A DNA stretch of 64,000 nucleotides from Eleftheria terrae (lineage in GTDB: Bacteria; Pseudomonadota; Gammaproteobacteria; Burkholderiales; Burkholderiaceae_C), in contig NZ_CP106951.1 in the NCBI RefSeq assembly GCF_030419005.1, positions 3,286,001-3,350,000 of the forward strand. Direction: 5' to 3'. The notes below the pieces were generated by a model, which was not told the origin of the DNA, searched no databases, and was given only the letters and a program-made list of their open reading frames with translations. The position numbers and the translations under genes were made by a program. Positions within the stretch are counted from its first letter, which is position 1; every line of letters begins with the position of its first letter. Positions 61,369-64,000 of the stretch are shown here, piece by piece.

Positions 61369-63122
61369 TCCCTGCCCGGCGGCGTGCCGCGTCGGGCCAG
61401 CAGCAGGATGAACTTCGCGCGATCAGCGACGAGGTGCTCGGAGAGGCGACGCTCGTCCTGCAGCAGACGGCTCAGGATTTGTCCCTGCGGCGTCGACGCC
61501 GACTCGCCCCGGTTCCATTCCGATGGCAGCAGGTCGACCAGGAAGCGCAGGCCATCGACCCGCTCGACAAGAAAGCCAGCCGCCTCCACCAGGGCGCGGA
61601 GCGCGTCGACGGTGTACAGCCGCCGCCACCGGCCATCCGACAGCCGGGCATCGGCCGCCGGCTCGCTCGGATGCCGGGCGTTGATGGCCGACAGAAGCAG
61701 CACGCCCTGCTCTGTCAGGCAGTCGCGCGCTGCCGCAAGAAACACCTCCGGCTCTCGCAGGTAATTGAACACCGCACCGAGGCAGACGGCCGCGTGAAAG
61801 CCCGTGAGCGAATCGGGCAGGTCGTGGAGATCGGCCTCGACCCACTGGATGGGCAGCCCGGGATAGCGCTGCCGGCCGGCCTCCAGCATGTCGGGCGAAA
61901 TATCGACCGCGGTGATGTCGCAGCCCTGCTCGATGAGCGCGGGCAGTTCGCGGCCCCCACCACTGCCGAGCACCACCACCCGGGATGCCGGCGGGATGGA
62001 GCGGCGCATGGCGTCCGATTCGAATTCGGTCGTGTACCTCTGTATCGGGTAGTGGTCCCAGACATCGAAATACCGGCGGGCCAGCCCCGCGTTGTACCGG
62101 CGCTCGGCCTGGGCGTTGGACTGCGCCGCGTCCCGGGCGAAGGCCGGCAGGACTTCTGTCGTTTCAAGGCAGGCAAAGGCAATCTGCCCCCCGGCATAGG
62201 AGTCCTGCGTCGGCAGTCCGAAGTAGGTCAGGCCCGCCACCTCCCCAGCACGCTCGATCAAGCGCGCGCCCTCCACCCGGCATCCGTTCCAGGTTCCCGG
62301 CGGCCCGCGTCTCAGCAGGGGCGCCGGACGGCCCTGCCAGGGGCCGTCGATGCCCTCTGCGCTCAGCAAGCCCACATCCCAGGCATACAGGCTCGAGCAT
62401 CCGTTGTAGAGGATGGAGAACACCGCCCTGCCGTCCGCCTGCAGATGCTGGTACAGGCTGGGATTGGCCTGCCCGTAGGCGTCCCAGGCGCCAGCCGCTG
62501 GCTGGTAGATGGGCCGGCCTCCATGGCTCGGCTCCCAGTGCACACCGTCACCGGACTGGGCCATGTAGAGGTGGAAGGCGCCGTTGTCCACGCCTTCGAA
62601 CAACATCACCCACCGCCCCTCGATACGGCGCACGAACGGCAGTCCCATGCGGCGAATGCCGAAATCCTTCGGCTTCAGGATCAGCGCTCCGGCATGGCCG
62701 AGGTGCCACGAACGAGCATCGACGGACGAAGCCATCCGGAACCCCTGCAAGGTGTCCGGGCTGTAGTAGAGCCGGTAGTGGTCGGGCGCGAGTTGCAGCG
62801 CACTGCCGAGCGCAGCATAGGGTCCGTCCTGGAAGACCGGCTCGGGATCGACCCTCCAGCCTTCGGCAGGCCGCCCATGGGCGACACCCACGCAAGTGAC
62901 GCCGCCGTGCTCCACCGGCGCGCTTCGCGCATTGAAGAACAAGGTCAGGCGCCCATCACCATCCGCCACGGCTTGGCCGTCCGCGTCGATCAACGGCACC
63001 GGGTCCCGGATGCCGAAGCGCGCCCAGCCGGCTTCCCCGCGCAGACTGAGGTCTGGCCGCTCGCCAAGCGTGGCCCGGCCGTCGGCCCAGGCAGACAGCG
63101 GGCAGCCCGGTAGCCGCCTCAT
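61365..63122 (-). CDS. Fusion: beta-propeller (GH43/GH32-like) domain plus SAM-dependent methyltransferase
   Basis: A 585-residue two-part protein. Residues about 30-330 read as a five-bladed propeller of glycosidase type: FGIRDPVPLID at 37-46 with a conserved Asp, DGRLTLFFNAR, YRLYYSPDTLQGFRMASSVD, WVMLFEGVDN, PSLYQHL and VGLLSAEGIDGPW. Residues about 375-520 are a class I methyltransferase: motif I VVVLGSGGGREL (382-393), the following acidic AVDIS, and CLGAVFNYL. Both halves look intact. It is embedded by 4-bp overlaps between the truncated gene upstream and the glycosyltransferase, so it should modify the capsule or its precursor, for instance by O-methylation. The propeller may bind rather than cleave. 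Confidence 0.8.
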   Translation of the reverse strand: MRRLPGCPLSAWADGRATLGERPDLSLRGEAGWARFGIRDPVPLIDADGQAVADGDGRLTLFFNARSAPVEHGGVTCVGVAHGRPAEGWRVDPEPVFQDGPYAALGSALQLAPDHYRLYYSPDTLQGFRMASSVDARSWHLGHAGALILKPKDFGIRRMGLPFVRRIEGRWVMLFEGVDNGAFHLYMAQSGDGVHWEPSHGGRPIYQPAAGAWDAYGQANPSLYQHLQADGRAVFSILYNGCSSLYAWDVGLLSAEGIDGPWQGRPAPLLRRGPPGTWNGCRVEGARLIERAGEVAGLTYFGLPTQDSYAGGQIAFACLETTEVLPAFARDAAQSNAQAERRYNAGLARRYFDVWDHYPIQRYTTEFESDAMRRSIPPASRVVVLGSGGGRELPALIEQGCDITAVDISPDMLEAGRQRYPGLPIQWVEADLHDLPDSLTGFHAAVCLGAVFNYLREPEVFLAAARDCLTEQGVLLLSAINARHPSEPAADARLSDGRWRRLYTVDALRALVEAAGFLVERVDGLRFLVDLLPSEWNRGESASTPQGQILSRLLQDERRLSEHLVADRAKFILLLARRGTPPGRE

Positions 63123-64000
63123 GCGCCCGCTCCTGCCCCGGGGACCGCTGCATCGACGGCCTGATGCGACGCGCGCTTGGCCGCGATGTAGGCGGCCAGC
63201 CCATGCGCGAGGTGCATGGTGTGCCGGCCAAAAACCATCTCACGCTCGCCCGGCGCTCCCGCACGTCGCAGCACGTCCGCGGCCACCCCGCCGGCACGCG
63301 TCAACCAATGGGCGGACTGGCCCGCCGTGGCCGCCTCGGACAGCACCCGCAGCAATTCGCCCAGCGACCACAGGCGCGCCGGGCGTGCATCCAGCACGAG
63401 CCAGTGAGCGCCGGCATGGCGGGCCCAGCGATGGCCGATCTGTCCGAGTGGCTGGTGCTCCACCACATGCACCACGTCCAGCCACGTCGTCGACGCCGAG
63501 AACTGCGAAAAGGTGGACAGCATGTGCGGCTCGATGTCGTCGGCCGACACCACCGACCGCATGGCGCCAAAAAGATAGGCCTGGTGAAGCAGGTCGACGA
63601 CACCGTTGCCTGCCTCGTAACACCAGCCCGCTCCCGGCATGCGGCACGCCCAGAGGCGGCTCAAGCCCTCGGCAGCTTCCCGCTGCCGCTCGGGACGATG
63701 GTCCAGCAACACCGACCAGGCGACCGCTGCGGCGTTGTAGATCGCACGGCGGATGCCAGGCGAGTAGGCGGGAATCGCATCACCGGTCTGCGCATCGTGT
63801 GCCAGCCACCGGGTGCACCAGCTGTCCAGGCCACGCAAGGCCTGCTCAGCGAGATCCACGACCTCGCGCTCCTGCGGCAGCGCAGCGGCCGCGTCGCACA
63901 AGCCCCGGGTCACCAGCGCCGAAGTGATGAGAAACGGCTCCGTGGCGGGCAGTTCCCGCCAGCTAAAGCCCAGTCCCCAGCTGCAGCCTTCTCCGCCCGG
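63119..64000 (-). CDS. Unknown capsule-locus protein, truncated by window end
   Basis: The 3' part of a gene (294 codons seen), continuing past the right edge; the N-terminus lies outside. It ends ...KRASHQAVDAAVPGAGAGA at a stop that overlaps the next start (ATGA). Visible text includes CSWGLGFSWRELPATEPFLI, AIYNAAAVAWSVLLDH and CYEAGNGVVDLLHQAYLFGA, which suggest an (alpha/alpha)6-barrel of the heparinase/six-hairpin type seen in capsule loci. That is an impression; no catalytic residue can be named. No signal peptide can be assessed. Confidence 0.6.
   Translation of the reverse strand, partial: PGGEGCSWGLGFSWRELPATEPFLITSALVTRGLCDAAAALPQEREVVDLAEQALRGLDSWCTRWLAHDAQTGDAIPAYSPGIRRAIYNAAAVAWSVLLDHRPERQREAAEGLSRLWACRMPGAGWCYEAGNGVVDLLHQAYLFGAMRSVVSADDIEPHMLSTFSQFSASTTWLDVVHVVEHQPLGQIGHRWARHAGAHWLVLDARPARLWSLGELLRVLSEAATAGQSAHWLTRAGGVAADVLRRAGAPGEREMVFGRHTMHLAHGLAAYIAAKRASHQAVDAAVPGAGAGA

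Overview
The window is GC-rich, gene-dense chromosomal DNA from a betaproteobacterium, most likely a Burkholderiales member of the Rubrivivax/Leptothrix/Ideonella type. This rests on gene content and protein flavour (lptA-lptB-rpoN, SSB ending DDDIPF, a three-gene pnt transhydrogenase, a PEP-CTERM protein, several LivGFHM-type genes) and was not checked by any search. No rRNA, tRNA, insertion sequence, prophage or CRISPR array is seen.

Layout. 1-7.7 kb (+): the start of a Ser/Thr kinase on the minus strand, then argS, a SPOR-domain membrane protein, dsbA, lptA, lptB, rpoN and an rRNA-methyltransferase-like gene. 7.7-15.8 kb (mostly -): mtnN, a fatty acyl-CoA ligase, two poorly characterised + strand genes, and a transhydrogenase operon (pntA1, pntA2, pntB) with panD embedded in it. 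16-23.5 kb: nudix-mnmA (+), terC and glk (-), then a tight pair of superfamily 1 helicase genes (+). 23.6-28.8 kb: ssb and an MFS transporter (-), a 21-copy heptanucleotide repeat, recQ (+) and an AraC-type regulator (-). 28.8-35.2 kb (-): a polyol catabolism operon (ABC transporter, arabinitol/mannitol-type dehydrogenase, short-chain dehydrogenase), with a likely operator of 22-bp-spaced repeats upstream. 35.5-41 kb: a small unknown gene, a lipoprotein, a PEP-CTERM HAF-repeat protein, uvrA, and then a candidate small RNA with a C-rich loop and a strong terminator.

41.3-49.5 kb (+): a DsbA/HCCA-isomerase family protein, an apparently frameshifted minus-strand gene, and a branched-chain-amino-acid-type ABC operon. 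That operon has a sigma-54 promoter upstream and a sigma-54 activator as its last gene, so the rpoN at 4.9 kb and this operon are functionally linked. 49.5-51.7 kb (-): a CsbD-like protein, a secreted cysteine-repeat protein, a compound 8-mer/9-mer repeat and an outer-membrane protein. 51.8-64 kb (-): xth, then a group-2-style capsule region with kpsS, rfbBDAC (dTDP-L-rhamnose), kpsC, a glycosyltransferase, a fused beta-propeller/methyltransferase and a gene cut by the window end.

The most unusual items are the two-helicase operon with a NERD-like but apparently catalytically altered N-terminus, the propeller-methyltransferase fusion in the capsule locus, the candidate C-rich-loop sRNA, panD inside the transhydrogenase operon, and the tandem repeats next to recQ/MFS and the cysteine-repeat protein.
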